From positions 39,067 to 103,066 of the forward strand of contig JADJFA010000022.1 in NCBI GenBank assembly GCA_016708875.1: a stretch of 64,000 nucleotides of DNA, given 5' to 3'. The notes under the pieces are model-generated. The model saw only the letters and a list, made by a program, of their open reading frames with translations. It was not told the DNA's origin and did no database searches. Source of the DNA: Lewinellaceae bacterium. GTDB taxonomy: Bacteria > Bacteroidota > Bacteroidia > Chitinophagales > Saprospiraceae. A program made the position numbers and the translations under genes. Numbering within the stretch: the stretch's first letter is position 1; every line of letters begins with the position of its first letter. Positions 8,582 to 16,564 of the stretch are shown piece after piece.

Positions 8582-10222
8582 TCATACCTGAATCACCCCC
8601 ACATTGAATTTTTCCACTGGCGCATTGTCTGCCGCCTCGATGCCCATACTGATCCATTTCCGCGTATCCCGAGGGTCAATGATGGCATCTACCCAAAGGC
8701 GAGCGGCAGCGTAGTAGGCCGTGGTTTGAGCGAGATAACTGGCCTTGGTTTTTTCTAAAAGTTCCTTCTCAGCTGCCGGATCGGGCGCGTGGCCTTTGTC
8801 CTTTAAGGATTGTACTTGTATCTGTGTCAACACTTTAGCGGCTTGCTCACCGCCCATTACGGCGATTTTGGCGGTAGGCCAGGCAGCGATCAAGCGCGGG
8901 TCATAGGCTTTTCCGCACATGGCGTAGTTGCCCGCGCCGTAGGAGTTTCCAATGACGATGGTGAACTTCGGCACGGTAGAATTGGCCACCGCATTAACCA
9001 TTTTTGCCCCATCTTTGATGATGCCGCCATGCTCGGAGCGCGTACCGACCATAAAGCCCGTCACGTCGTGCAGGAATACAAGCGGGATTTTTTTCTGGTT
9101 GCAATTCATAATAAACCGCGTGGCCTTGTCCGCCGAATCGGAATAAATCACCCCGCCAAACTGAATTTCACCCTTGGCGTTTTTAACCACTTGGCGATTG
9201 TTCACTACAATGCCGACTGCCCAACCATCTATCCGCGCATAGGCGGTGATGATGGTTTTGCCATAGTGTTCCTTGTACTGGGTGAGTTTGCCCTCATCCA
9301 CAATGCGGCGCAAAAGATCAAGGGTGTTATAGGGCTTTGCGCCGTTTTCGGGATAGATTTCAAAAATATCCTCGGGCTTTCCTTCTGCGGGCTTGGATTC
9401 AACCCGGTCGAAACCGGCTTTGTCAAATCGCCCGAATTTGTCCACCAGGTCCTTGATGGTGTCAAGACAAGTCTTATCGTCGGGCATTTTATAATCCGTA
9501 ACGCCGCTTATTTCCGAATGCGTAGATGCACCACCGAGCACTTCTTTGTCGGCATCTTCACCAATAGCTGCTTTCACCAGGTAAGGTCCGGCGAGAAACA
9601 CGCTGCCAGTGCCTTCCACGATCAAAGCCTCATCCGACATGATAGGCAGATACGCGCCGCCCGCTACACAAGACCCCATGATGGCGGCAATTTGTGGTAT
9701 TCCCGCCGAAGACAACCGTGCGTTGTTGCGGAAAATCCGCCCAAAGTGTTCTTTATCTGGGAAAATCTCGTCCTGCAAGGGCAAGTAAACCCCCGCAGAA
9801 TCAACGAGATATATAATGGGCAAGCGGTTCTCCATCGCGATTTCCTGTGCGCGGAGATTCTTTTTTCCCGTGATAGGAAACCATGCTCCAGCCTTTACGG
9901 TCGCATCGTTTGCCACCACAATGCACTGTCGCCCACGCACATACCCGATCACAACCACCACGCCACCGGCAGGACAGCCACCGTGTTCGGCATACATTTC
10001 ATAACCAGCAAAAGCGCCTATTTCAATTTTGGGTTTGCCAGCATCCAAAAGGTAGTCAATACGTTCACGGGCAGTCATTTTGCCCTCTTTGTGGAGTTTT
10101 TCGACGCGTTTGGCGCCACCGCCTTCGTGGATTTTTTCGAGGAGGCGGTTGAGGCTGGAGACGGAAAGTTTGAGCGCGTCGGCGTTTTTTGCCGATTCTA
10201 AGTCAGTAGTTGTGGTGGACAT
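8582..10222 (-). CDS. Acyl-CoA carboxylase beta subunit (carboxyltransferase), methylcrotonyl-CoA carboxylase-like
   Basis: 546 residues, the usual length for this family. It covers both crotonase-like carboxyltransferase halves: the N-terminal half with YLVDSAGVYLPLQ, FPDKEHFGRIFRN and MGSCVAGGAYLP, and the C-terminal half with FLHDVTGFMVGTRSE, GNSYGAGNYAMCG and the MGGEQAAKVL motif. The wording of these motifs is closer to methylcrotonyl-CoA carboxylase than to propionyl-CoA carboxylase. The enzyme moves carboxyl from biotin to the acyl-CoA in the cytoplasm. No biotinylated alpha subunit lies in the window, so it must be encoded elsewhere. An HMG-CoA lyase gene 4.7 kb away supports a role in leucine catabolism, though that gene carries a deletion. 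Substrate choice is inferred, not shown. Confidence 0.88.
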   Translation of the reverse strand: MSTTTTDLESAKNADALKLSVSSLNRLLEKIHEGGGAKRVEKLHKEGKMTARERIDYLLDAGKPKIEIGAFAGYEMYAEHGGCPAGGVVVVIGYVRGRQCIVVANDATVKAGAWFPITGKKNLRAQEIAMENRLPIIYLVDSAGVYLPLQDEIFPDKEHFGRIFRNNARLSSAGIPQIAAIMGSCVAGGAYLPIMSDEALIVEGTGSVFLAGPYLVKAAIGEDADKEVLGGASTHSEISGVTDYKMPDDKTCLDTIKDLVDKFGRFDKAGFDRVESKPAEGKPEDIFEIYPENGAKPYNTLDLLRRIVDEGKLTQYKEHYGKTIITAYARIDGWAVGIVVNNRQVVKNAKGEIQFGGVIYSDSADKATRFIMNCNQKKIPLVFLHDVTGFMVGTRSEHGGIIKDGAKMVNAVANSTVPKFTIVIGNSYGAGNYAMCGKAYDPRLIAAWPTAKIAVMGGEQAAKVLTQIQVQSLKDKGHAPDPAAEKELLEKTKASYLAQTTAYYAAARLWVDAIIDPRDTRKWISMGIEAADNAPVEKFNVGVIQV

Positions 10223-10265
10223 TGGTCGGGAAAATTTGAGCGGCTAATGTACGGAGGAATCGTGC

Positions 10266-10406
10266 TACAATAGGTCATCCAACCACATAGTACACATACT
10301 ACAATGGATTATTTTACCACATAGTACACATAGTACACATAGTTTTACGTGCAGATTTTGTAACTATGTGTACTATGTGAACTATGTGGTAAAATTACCT
10401 ATTGTA
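10266..10406. repeat. Nested palindrome of CCACATAGTACACATAG type
   Basis: Inner arms 10312-10344 and 10362-10394 (33 bp, one mismatch) are built of repeated CACATAGTA units. Outer arms TACAATAGGT (10266-10275) and ACCTATTGTA (10397-10406) also pair. A related element with the same core lies at 42716-42791. This one occupies the divergent gap upstream of the next gene and ends just before its start. Confidence 0.85.
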
Positions 10407-10415
10407 CTTTGCGAC

Positions 10416-11163
10416 ATGGAAAACGCAACCCGCCAACAATATCAGTCCTTAGCCTACCAACGGGCAGAAATAAATGCTTTGGAATGGTGGCCTGAACTGG
10501 GGTTTCGTGCGAATGAAATGATTTTGAACAAGGTATACCATTATTATCAAGCAGTTTACTTTGAAAATTCCGACAAATTCCTCTGGGCGGGTTTGGCAAG
10601 GCTGACCGGGGACAGGTACTTTTGGAATGAGCAATGCCGTAAAAATCGCCCGCGACCCATGCGTATTGACACAGGAAATCGTGGCGGTGGCGAAAGATAT
10701 TTTTGAAAGTTTGGCCTGGCAGCATGAATTGTTCCTGCACGATCCAGCGCAATTGATTCTTGTATGCAAAAACCTGAACAACAATGATTTGCACAGCCAT
10801 CCCTATGCGGATTGTTGGCAGAACCTGCTTCATTTCAATGACGAAAAAATCGCCCTAGGCAACAAAATGCTCCTCGAAAACGAACAGCGCAACACCATTC
10901 AACCACATTATGAAACCATTAGAAAAGACCCCTACGCCAATCGTTATTTTCGCTTCACCCGCTTTGTGATGCGTAACATCCACCCACACCACCGCCGCTT
11001 TATTTTTGATTTTCCATTGGGCGACGTCACCCGCTTCGAAGACCGCTGGCGATGGATTTCTCACCCCAAAGGGATGTGGCCAAGCTGGGTCGGTTTGGAG
11101 CGAAAAGAACGGGATCGGCTGGTCTCTTTGTCAAATGAAGATGTCGTGGAGCATAACTGGTGA
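10416..11163 (+). pseudogene. Hypothetical protein, broken by a one-base frameshift
   Basis: The first frame starts at ATG 10416 (MENATRQQYQSLAYQRAEIN) and would stop at 10706. The sense changes to the frame of 10627-11163 at a run of four T (about 10618-10622), where reading TTT instead of TTTT gives a smooth join into FGMSNAVKIARDP. Restored, it has about 248 residues, is soluble and rich in Trp, His and Arg (HPHHRRFIFDFPLGDVTRFE, then HPKGMWPSW near the end). I do not recognise the family. A TACTTTG sequence at 10405-10411 looks like a -7 box very close to the ATG. The gene is either mutated or affected by a sequencing error in the T-run. Confidence 0.55.
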
Positions 11164-11212
11164 AACTGGGAAAATTTAGGCGGCTAATATTCGGCGAATC
11201 GTACTTTGCCGC

Positions 11213-12007
11213 ATGAATATGACAGTTTGTAAAAATTGTGCCAATGCGTTTGAGGGCAAGCACTGCCCCGAATGTGGTCAAAAGGCCAAAACTGGCCGAA
11301 TCACTTTTTTGCAGGTCTTTAAAGAATTTCGCCAGCACCTTATCCATTTTGAAACAGGCTTCCTGTTCACTATGAAGGAGTTAATGCTCCGACCTGGATA
11401 TACAATCCGCGAGTACCTTGAGGGAAAACGAGTTAAGCACATCAAACCATTGAAGTTTGCACTATGGGCTACTGCAATAAGTTTTGTAGTACTTCACTTT
11501 TTGGGGAATGATAAATTATTGCTTGAAAACATTGAGCATAACGGCCCTAACTCGATTAAATCGCAAGCCATAGTGCAGAAGCTGTCAGCATGGATTTTTA
11601 ACAATCCCAGTATCCTTCAACTTTTTATAATCCCAACTATCGCATTTTCGTCGTGGCTGTTTTTCCGAAAGAAAGGATACAATTATGCCGAGCATATTGT
11701 GATTAGCGCTTACCTACTAGGAGAATTGAGTTTATACTCCATGTTTACGGCGCCCTTTGCAAAATGGTATGCGCAACAACCCACAACGCTCTTCTTGTTA
11801 AGCATCCTAAATTTTGGCGTTTGGTTCGCTTACTTTGGCTGGGCATACGCGCAGATATTCCAGCCAGGGAAAAAATTGGGAATTTGGATAAAAGGAGGGC
11901 TAACCATATTTCTTGGTTATGTGCTTTTATTACTGGCCATGAGTTTGATAATACCGGTTATGCTGACCTTTTTCAAGCCTCAAATTGAACAGTGGCTAAG
12001 CCTTTGA
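11213..12007 (+). CDS. DUF3667 family membrane protein
   Basis: 264 residues. The N-terminus is a zinc-ribbon-like module, CKNCANAFEGKHCPECGQKA, followed by a conserved amphipathic segment (HFETGFLFTMKELMLRPGYTIREYLEGKR) and several predicted membrane helices (FALWATAISFVVLHF, LFIIPTIAFSSWLFF, LLSILNFGVWFAYFGW, FLGYVLLLLAMSLII). This is the standard DUF3667 layout; function unknown. ATG 11219 is an equally good start, because a paralogue at 35087 begins MTSCKNC and a TACTTTG box sits at 11202-11208, leaving almost no leader. Confidence 0.85.
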   Translation: MNMTVCKNCANAFEGKHCPECGQKAKTGRITFLQVFKEFRQHLIHFETGFLFTMKELMLRPGYTIREYLEGKRVKHIKPLKFALWATAISFVVLHFLGNDKLLLENIEHNGPNSIKSQAIVQKLSAWIFNNPSILQLFIIPTIAFSSWLFFRKKGYNYAEHIVISAYLLGELSLYSMFTAPFAKWYAQQPTTLFLLSILNFGVWFAYFGWAYAQIFQPGKKLGIWIKGGLTIFLGYVLLLLAMSLIIPVMLTFFKPQIEQWLSL

Positions 12008-12019
12008 CTTTGGCGAAGG

Positions 12020-12051
12020 AATTTAGGAGGCAACTTGAAGTTGCCTCCCAA
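12020..12051. terminator. Hairpin between convergent genes
   Basis: GGAGGCAACTT pairs with AAGTTGCCTCC, flanked by AATTT and AAATT that extend the stem. It lies between the stops of the DUF3667 and ung genes. The core GGCAACTTGA.GTTGCC recurs in the hairpin at 52295-52325. Confidence 0.65.
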
Positions 12052-12052
12052 A

Positions 12053-12739
12053 TTAGGTAAGCGCCCAATCAATCTTTCCCTTCCCCTGTTTTTCCAAAAT
12101 CTCATTGGTACGCACAAAATGCCCGCAACCTTGAAATGCATTACCCGCAAGCGGGGAAGGGTGTGCAGACTCCAGCACATTGTGGCGGGTTTCGTCAATG
12201 AGTGCTTTTTTGCTGCGGGCAAAATTGCCCCAGAGCAAAAACACCACGCCCTCTTTTTGTTCTGAAACAGTGCGTATAACGGCATCCGTGAAGGTCTGCC
12301 AGCCTATTTTTTGATGACTCGCTGGTTTACGGGCTTCCACGGTGAGCATTGCGTTTAACAATAACACCCCTTGCTCGGCCCAATGCGTGAGGTCGCCGTG
12401 TGAAGGCGGTACAATGCCAAGGCTGTTATTTATTTCTTTGTAAATATTGACAAGAGAGGGCGGGGTTTTCACGCCTCGCGGAACGGAGAAACAGAGTCCC
12501 ATGGCCTCACCAGGGTTGTGATAAGGGTCTTGTCCAAGGATCACCACTTTCAGGGACTCAAAAGGTGTCTTATTGAAAGCGTTGAAAATCAAGGATCCAG
12601 GAGGATAAATGGTTTTCCCAGCCTGTTTCTCGGCCAACAAAAAGGCCTTGATCTCTGCGAAATACGGTTTCTGAAATTCCTCGGCCAAGGCTTGTTTCCA
12701 ACCTGCTTCTATCTGGACATTCGAGACGTTGGGTGTCAT
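12053..12739 (-). CDS. ung: Uracil-DNA glycosylase (family 1)
   Basis: 228 residues, full length for Ung. It removes uracil from DNA in base excision repair. The catalytic water-activating motif GQDPYH is at about 69-74 (Asp 71), the uracil-binding FSVP follows, the [10 protein letters not shown] segment is at about 126-135, the GVVFLLWG strand is near 164-171, and the DNA-intercalating HPSPL loop is at about 193-197. All diagnostic residues are present. It stands alone, convergent with the DUF3667 gene through a hairpin, and its 5' side faces the tRNA-Arg promoter. Confidence 0.97.
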   Translation of the reverse strand: MTPNVSNVQIEAGWKQALAEEFQKPYFAEIKAFLLAEKQAGKTIYPPGSLIFNAFNKTPFESLKVVILGQDPYHNPGEAMGLCFSVPRGVKTPPSLVNIYKEINNSLGIVPPSHGDLTHWAEQGVLLLNAMLTVEARKPASHQKIGWQTFTDAVIRTVSEQKEGVVFLLWGNFARSKKALIDETRHNVLESAHPSPLAGNAFQGCGHFVRTNEILEKQGKGKIDWALT

Positions 12740-12852
12740 GCTGCGACTTGTTTTGTGCGAAAGGTAGCGCGTCTGCGGAAATCAATTTCGGCTGACAATT
12801 GGAGATTGGAACTTTTGACGGGAAGATAGAAGTTTGGCGTGCTGAAAGTTTT

Positions 12853-12860
12853 TACTTTTG
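12853..12860 (+). promoter_or_regulatory. -7 promoter box of tRNA-Arg
   Basis: TACTTTTG is an exact TAnnTTTG match ending ten bases before the mature 5' end of the tRNA. A TTTG sequence at 12833-12836 may be the -33 element. Confidence 0.65.
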
Positions 12861-12870
12861 CGCTGCCTTA

Positions 12871-12943
12871 GGTCCCGTAGCACAATGGATAGTGCAACAG
12901 ATTTCTAATCTGTAGGTTACAGGTTCGAGCCCTGTCGGGATCA
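12871..12943 (+). tRNA. tRNA-Arg (anticodon TCT)
   Basis: A 73-base cloverleaf. The acceptor stem GGTCCCG pairs with CGGGATC. The anticodon stem ACAGA/TCTGT encloses the loop TTTCTAA with anticodon TCT, and the T-arm contains GGTTCGAGCC. The discriminator is A, and CCA is not encoded. It has its own promoter box upstream and a terminator immediately downstream, so it is a single-gene unit. Confidence 0.95.
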
Positions 12944-12946
12944 CAA

Positions 12947-12981
12947 AAAATCCCGGTCGCTGAGATAGCGGCCGGGATTTT
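12947..12981 (+). terminator. Rho-independent terminator of tRNA-Arg
   Basis: AAATCCCGGTCGCT pairs with AGCGGCCGGGATTT around a short loop, followed by a T-run. It also lies just beyond the stop of the convergent barrel gene at 12995 and could serve both. Confidence 0.8.
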
Positions 12982-12994
12982 GCAATTCAGGTTC

Positions 12995-13675
12995 CTAAAA
13001 TACCTTGAAACCAAGACCAACTTGCAAGCTGCGATGGAATTGTTGTGTTGTTGAATTGACGCCTGAAATATCAGTATGTTCCAATTTTATTGCAGGAGTA
13101 AGACCATGTTGATATTTGACCAAAGCCGAAAATCTTCCAAATTCCAGTCGAAGCCCCGATGAAAGCCCCCAATCCGTTTTCTCGGCAATGGTTACAAAAT
13201 CAGGGTCAATTTTTGCCCAGTCTTGATCGCTATATTTGACTCGCTCACCTAGAAGAAAACCGCCGTATCCACCCAAAGATAAGTAGATGTTTTTGAACAC
13301 ATTGTATTCTAACTGTGGCACAAAATCAAAATAAGAAGCCTGATAATGCTCTTGAATGGGTGTAAAGGTTGTCCTCTCCTGCCCAAATCCTCTTTGGGCA
13401 AACTGCGCATCTAATTTAGCAGCAAGCCGCTTTAGGATTGGTTGACGCGCTGAAACTCCGACAAAAATGCCGTATTCTGAAGTAATGCTTGAGTTAGAAG
13501 TACCTTCCTCAATAGCCCGATCAGGCCGGAACGGCATGTTGTTAATATCCAGTCCACCTAAGATACCAAAGCTGAATTTTTGCTTGGGTTCGCCAGTTTG
13601 TAAGGCTTCCCCATTTACTTGTGAGAACAATGGTCCAGAGCAGACCAATGCAAGGAGCAGGAGCAAGTTTTTCAT
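12995..13675 (-). CDS. Outer-membrane beta-barrel protein (PorT-like family)
   Basis: 226 residues from ATG 13675 (MKNLLLLLALVCSGPLFSQ); an upstream GTG at 13708 would add residues before the signal peptide and is disfavoured. After the signal peptide the protein shows alternating amphipathic strands: FSFGILGGLDINNM, YGIFVGVSARQPI, AAKLDAQFAQRGFG, FDFVPQLEYNVFKNIYLSLGGYGGFLLGE, GLSSGLRLEFGRFSALVKYQHGLTPA, and a final LQVGLGFKVF ending in Phe, as expected for an eight-strand outer-membrane barrel. Family members are abundant in Bacteroidota and mostly of unknown role. It has no operon partner and shares the terminator region with tRNA-Arg. Confidence 0.8.
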   Translation of the reverse strand: MKNLLLLLALVCSGPLFSQVNGEALQTGEPKQKFSFGILGGLDINNMPFRPDRAIEEGTSNSSITSEYGIFVGVSARQPILKRLAAKLDAQFAQRGFGQERTTFTPIQEHYQASYFDFVPQLEYNVFKNIYLSLGGYGGFLLGERVKYSDQDWAKIDPDFVTIAEKTDWGLSSGLRLEFGRFSALVKYQHGLTPAIKLEHTDISGVNSTTQQFHRSLQVGLGFKVF

Positions 13676-13744
13676 AATCGAGACGTTTAGTTTTGTTTGT
13701 AAAAGCACTACCGTCTGACGTGCACTGCTGCTAAATAGGTTGTA

Positions 13745-14902
13745 TCAACCCATCAATTTCTCCACCAAATACTCCCAGGAGAATCGCCGTTTTTCCGCCT
13801 TTACGCCTTCCCGCATCGTACTTTCACGGTCGTTTTCATAAAAATCGTCCATGGCCTTTGCAATCGCAAGTGGTTCCGGATCAACGACATACCCCGAAAC
13901 GCCGTGCGTCACGATTTCTGGAAGTCCTCCCACATTCGTCACCACCATCGGTTTGTCAAAATGATAGGCGATTTGTGAAATGCCGCTTTGGGTGGCCGAC
14001 TTGTATGGCTGCACCACTAAATCTGCTGCCGAAAAAAACACCCGTACCTGCTCTGCAGGAATGAAGTCCGTGAACAAATGCACCCGCTCGGAAAGGCCCT
14101 GGGCTTGAATGATTTTTTGGTAAAAATCCCAGTCCTCGTAGCACTCGCCCGCAACAATTGCGTGAATTTCAGGTGTTTGGCTAAGCGCTTCCAACAACAA
14201 ATCCAGCCCCTTGTATTTTCGGATGAAGCCAAAAAACAGGACTGTTGGAACGTTTTCAGGGAGGTTTAAAAGATGTCTGGCTTCTGTTTTTGCCAAAGGC
14301 TCCCCATAAGTATCATAAATCGGGTGCGGTGCAAACCGAACGACGCTTTCGATATTTTTCGATGGCGGCAAAAAAGAGCGAATTTCTTCGCCAACTGACC
14401 TAGACATTACCACAAAATCGTCGCAAGCGCTCACAAACCAACGGGCAAATGGGCGGTCGCCAAAACGTTTTTCGTGGGGAATAATGTTGTCCACCAGACC
14501 AGTAACCCGAAATGTAGCGCGAAATTTATTTCGCATAAATAACCTCGCCACGCGCAGCACTGAGCCAAGGCTTGGCCCCATAAATGGCAACCAAAATCGG
14601 ACAATGATTTGATCTGGGTTTTCCCGCGCTATTTCGCGTCCAACCAGCAACCAATTGAGTGGGTTGACGGAATTGAGCCGGGTTTTAATTTTCAGATTGT
14701 TGGGTGCAGGATCGTCCGTCAACTGCGTTTTTCCCGGAAAAAGAAAAGCCGGGTATTGCAATGAAAATGAATATATTACAACTTCATGGCCCCCGTCTTG
14801 CAGGGCCTGCGCCAGTCGTTCGGAAGAAGCCGCGATACCACCACGTAATGGGTGTGCGGGGCTAATCAAAACTATTTTAATGGGATTCTGGACTTTGGAC
14901 AT
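13745..14902 (-). CDS. Glycosyltransferase family 4 (GT-B fold)
   Basis: 385 residues. The N-terminal Rossmann half opens with IVLISPAHPLRGGIAASSERLAQAL, where the glycine-rich loop contacts substrate. The C-terminal half has VPTVLFFGFIRKYKGLDLLLEAL, the sugar-nucleotide-binding side, and the family-4 signature region ADLVVQPYKSATQSGISQIAYHFDKPMVVTNVGGLPEIV with a conserved acidic residue and Gly-rich turn. It probably adds a sugar to a lipid or polysaccharide intermediate at the cytoplasmic face of the inner membrane; donor and acceptor cannot be read from the sequence. It lies 50 bases downstream of the HMG-CoA lyase gene on the same strand, with a CCCGCC-type hairpin repeat between, so co-transcription is possible. 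Confidence 0.88.
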   Translation of the reverse strand: MSKVQNPIKIVLISPAHPLRGGIAASSERLAQALQDGGHEVVIYSFSLQYPAFLFPGKTQLTDDPAPNNLKIKTRLNSVNPLNWLLVGREIARENPDQIIVRFWLPFMGPSLGSVLRVARLFMRNKFRATFRVTGLVDNIIPHEKRFGDRPFARWFVSACDDFVVMSRSVGEEIRSFLPPSKNIESVVRFAPHPIYDTYGEPLAKTEARHLLNLPENVPTVLFFGFIRKYKGLDLLLEALSQTPEIHAIVAGECYEDWDFYQKIIQAQGLSERVHLFTDFIPAEQVRVFFSAADLVVQPYKSATQSGISQIAYHFDKPMVVTNVGGLPEIVTHGVSGYVVDPEPLAIAKAMDDFYENDRESTMREGVKAEKRRFSWEYLVEKLMG

Positions 14903-14952
14903 TCCTTGTTGGACATTTTACCCGCCGAAGGCTTGCCGTAGGCAGGTGGACA

Positions 14953-15654
14953 TTATTTGAAAACCTCATCTGCCATCGCAAGGCTCTGACCAAAAGCATG
15001 GCGGTCAAGACCTGGTTCAACCTTCGCCTCGTCGAGGAAAAACACGAGATTTTCCATTGCCATATTTCCGGTGAGGTCATCCTTGGCCATGGGGCAGCCG
15101 CCAAACCCGCGCAATGCACCATCGAAACGGCGGCAACCACTGGTCCATGCGGCCTCTATTTTTTCGCGCCAATTGTGCGGCAGTGTATGCAAGTGCGCGC
15201 CAAATTCGATGTCCGGGTAAGCCGGAATGAGGTTGCTGAACAAATATGAAATATTCTGTGGGTTGGAGCAGCCAATCGTATCCGAAAGGGAAAAAGTGCG
15301 AATACCCAGTGGCACCAGCGCGTCCACCCAACGATGCACGGTTTCTACATTCCAGGGATCGCCATACGGATTTCCAAAGCCCATAGAGATATAGAGCACG
15401 AGCTCCTTTTCGTGCCGGACACACATGTCCTGAATGAATTTGGTGCGTTCTACACTCTCGGCAATGGTGGCGTTAGTGTTGCGCTTTTGGAAGGTTTCAC
15501 TGATGCTGAAAGGGTAGCCGAGGTATTGGATTTCTGAATATTGACAGGCATCCTCTGCCCCGCGGGTTTCTGTTGGAATAAAATCGTGCAAGCCCTGCAT
15601 CGCGTCGCGCGGGCATTCGATTAATTTGACAACTGATTGGGTGGTGGAAGACAA
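14953..15654 (-). CDS. Hydroxymethylglutaryl-CoA lyase-like protein with internal deletion
   Basis: 233 residues against roughly 290-300 usual for bacterial HMG-CoA lyases. The N-terminal VVKLIECPRDAMQGLHDFIPTE joins directly to TRGAEDACQYSEIQYLG. In full-length relatives about 55-60 residues separate these, covering the second and third strands of the TIM barrel (the VGFDTIDFGSFVSPKA region), including substrate and metal contacts. The rest is intact: YISMGFGNPYGDPW, LSDTIGCSNPQNI, FGAHLHTLPHNW and the signature GCRRFDGALRGFGGCPMA. The enzyme normally splits HMG-CoA into acetoacetate and acetyl-CoA at the end of leucine breakdown. Without that segment the barrel should not close, so the product is probably inactive. 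The start is a TTG at 15654; no upstream ATG fits. Confidence 0.75.
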   Translation of the reverse strand: MSSTTQSVVKLIECPRDAMQGLHDFIPTETRGAEDACQYSEIQYLGYPFSISETFQKRNTNATIAESVERTKFIQDMCVRHEKELVLYISMGFGNPYGDPWNVETVHRWVDALVPLGIRTFSLSDTIGCSNPQNISYLFSNLIPAYPDIEFGAHLHTLPHNWREKIEAAWTSGCRRFDGALRGFGGCPMAKDDLTGNMAMENLVFFLDEAKVEPGLDRHAFGQSLAMADEVFK

Positions 15655-15689
15655 AATAGGAATTGTTTGGCTGGGCGAAATTACGGGCA

Positions 15690-15825
15690 GTTGAAGGTTT
15701 GAAGTTGAAAGTTACAAGTTAAAAGTTTCAAGTGGCACGTTGAGAAAGTGGGTTGTGGGGAAATACTTGCAATTTCAAGTTGAAACTTTCAACTTGAAAC
15801 TTTCAACTTGAAACTTTTGACTCCT
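15690..15825. repeat. AACTTTCAACTTGA tandem and inverted repeat
   Basis: The left part (TTGAAAGTTACAAGTTAAAA) and the right part, a tandem of AACTTTCAACTTGA units at about 15769-15820, are mutually complementary and separated by about 40 bases. The right end supplies the last codons and stop of the DUF3109 gene. A similar TTCAAGTGGCAAGTT element lies at 62578-62655. Confidence 0.7.
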
Positions 15826-16396
15826 TCAAAAACAGCGCTGCCCCATCCAACTCATCATAAAAATCTTGCCCGTATTTTCGGACAATGGCCGCTTTTACAA
15901 ATTGATACACAGGCACTTGTTCCTTCTCCCCCAAGGTGCAGGCTGCCGAGCAAATGTCCCAACGGTCGTAGTTCAGCGCTTCAGAATCAAAGTACTCGTA
16001 TTTCGACACCCGAATGGGGTAAAGATGGCAGGAAATGGGTTTTTGAAAATCAATTTCACCGGCCTTCCATGCCATTTCGATGCCGCACTGGGCAATGCCA
16101 AGCGCATCATAGGTCATGTACGCGCATGGGCCACCATCAATCAAGGGAGTGCCATGGTCGTCCATACCCTTGTACCAGGTGTGTGGTCCCTGCGCTTCGA
16201 TGGCTGCAATGCCTGCAGGGCTAAGGAAAGGCCGCACTTTTTCTTGAATGGATTCCAAAATCACCAGCTCTTCCTTTTCCAAGGGCGCACCATAATCGCC
16301 TTCCCAGCAGCAAGCACCTTTGCAGGCAGAGAGGTTGCAGATGAACTGCTGCTCCACGACGTCGTCGCTCACCAGTTTGTCTTGTACAATAATCAT
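15803..16396 (-). CDS. DUF3109 family protein (cysteine-cluster protein)
   Basis: 197 residues. The conserved cysteine pattern is clear: FICNLSACKGACCWEGDYGAPL near the N-terminus, GGPCAYM and AQCGIE in the middle, ISCHLYPIRV, and DICSAACTLGE. These match the DUF3109 family, related to YkgJ-type proteins that probably bind zinc or an iron-sulfur cluster; the function is not established. It is predicted to be cytoplasmic. The final residues (FLKESKVSS) are encoded by the adjoining AACTTTCAACTTGA repeat, so the natural C-terminus may have been altered by that element. The gene is divergent from the membrane protein at 16565. Confidence 0.85.
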   Translation of the reverse strand: MIIVQDKLVSDDVVEQQFICNLSACKGACCWEGDYGAPLEKEELVILESIQEKVRPFLSPAGIAAIEAQGPHTWYKGMDDHGTPLIDGGPCAYMTYDALGIAQCGIEMAWKAGEIDFQKPISCHLYPIRVSKYEYFDSEALNYDRWDICSAACTLGEKEQVPVYQFVKAAIVRKYGQDFYDELDGAALFLKESKVSS

Positions 16397-16564
16397 TTTT
16401 GTAAAATCCTCTAAAAGGTCACAAGGTTAGGTTTTTTCATGAACCAGAACATGCATTTTGAAGTGTCAGCCATTTAACATGCAATAAAAAACGTTTTATG
16501 GTGCTGAAAATTCAATTCAGGCTCATATTATAACCGCCGAGTTTTGCACCAAAATATTATTCTT

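Noticed and set aside
8810..10201. Long open frame on the plus strand (463 codons) opposite the carboxylase beta gene
   Set aside because: It is the antisense of a well-conserved enzyme; its translation shows no fold, promoter or start context, and arises from codon bias on the real strand.
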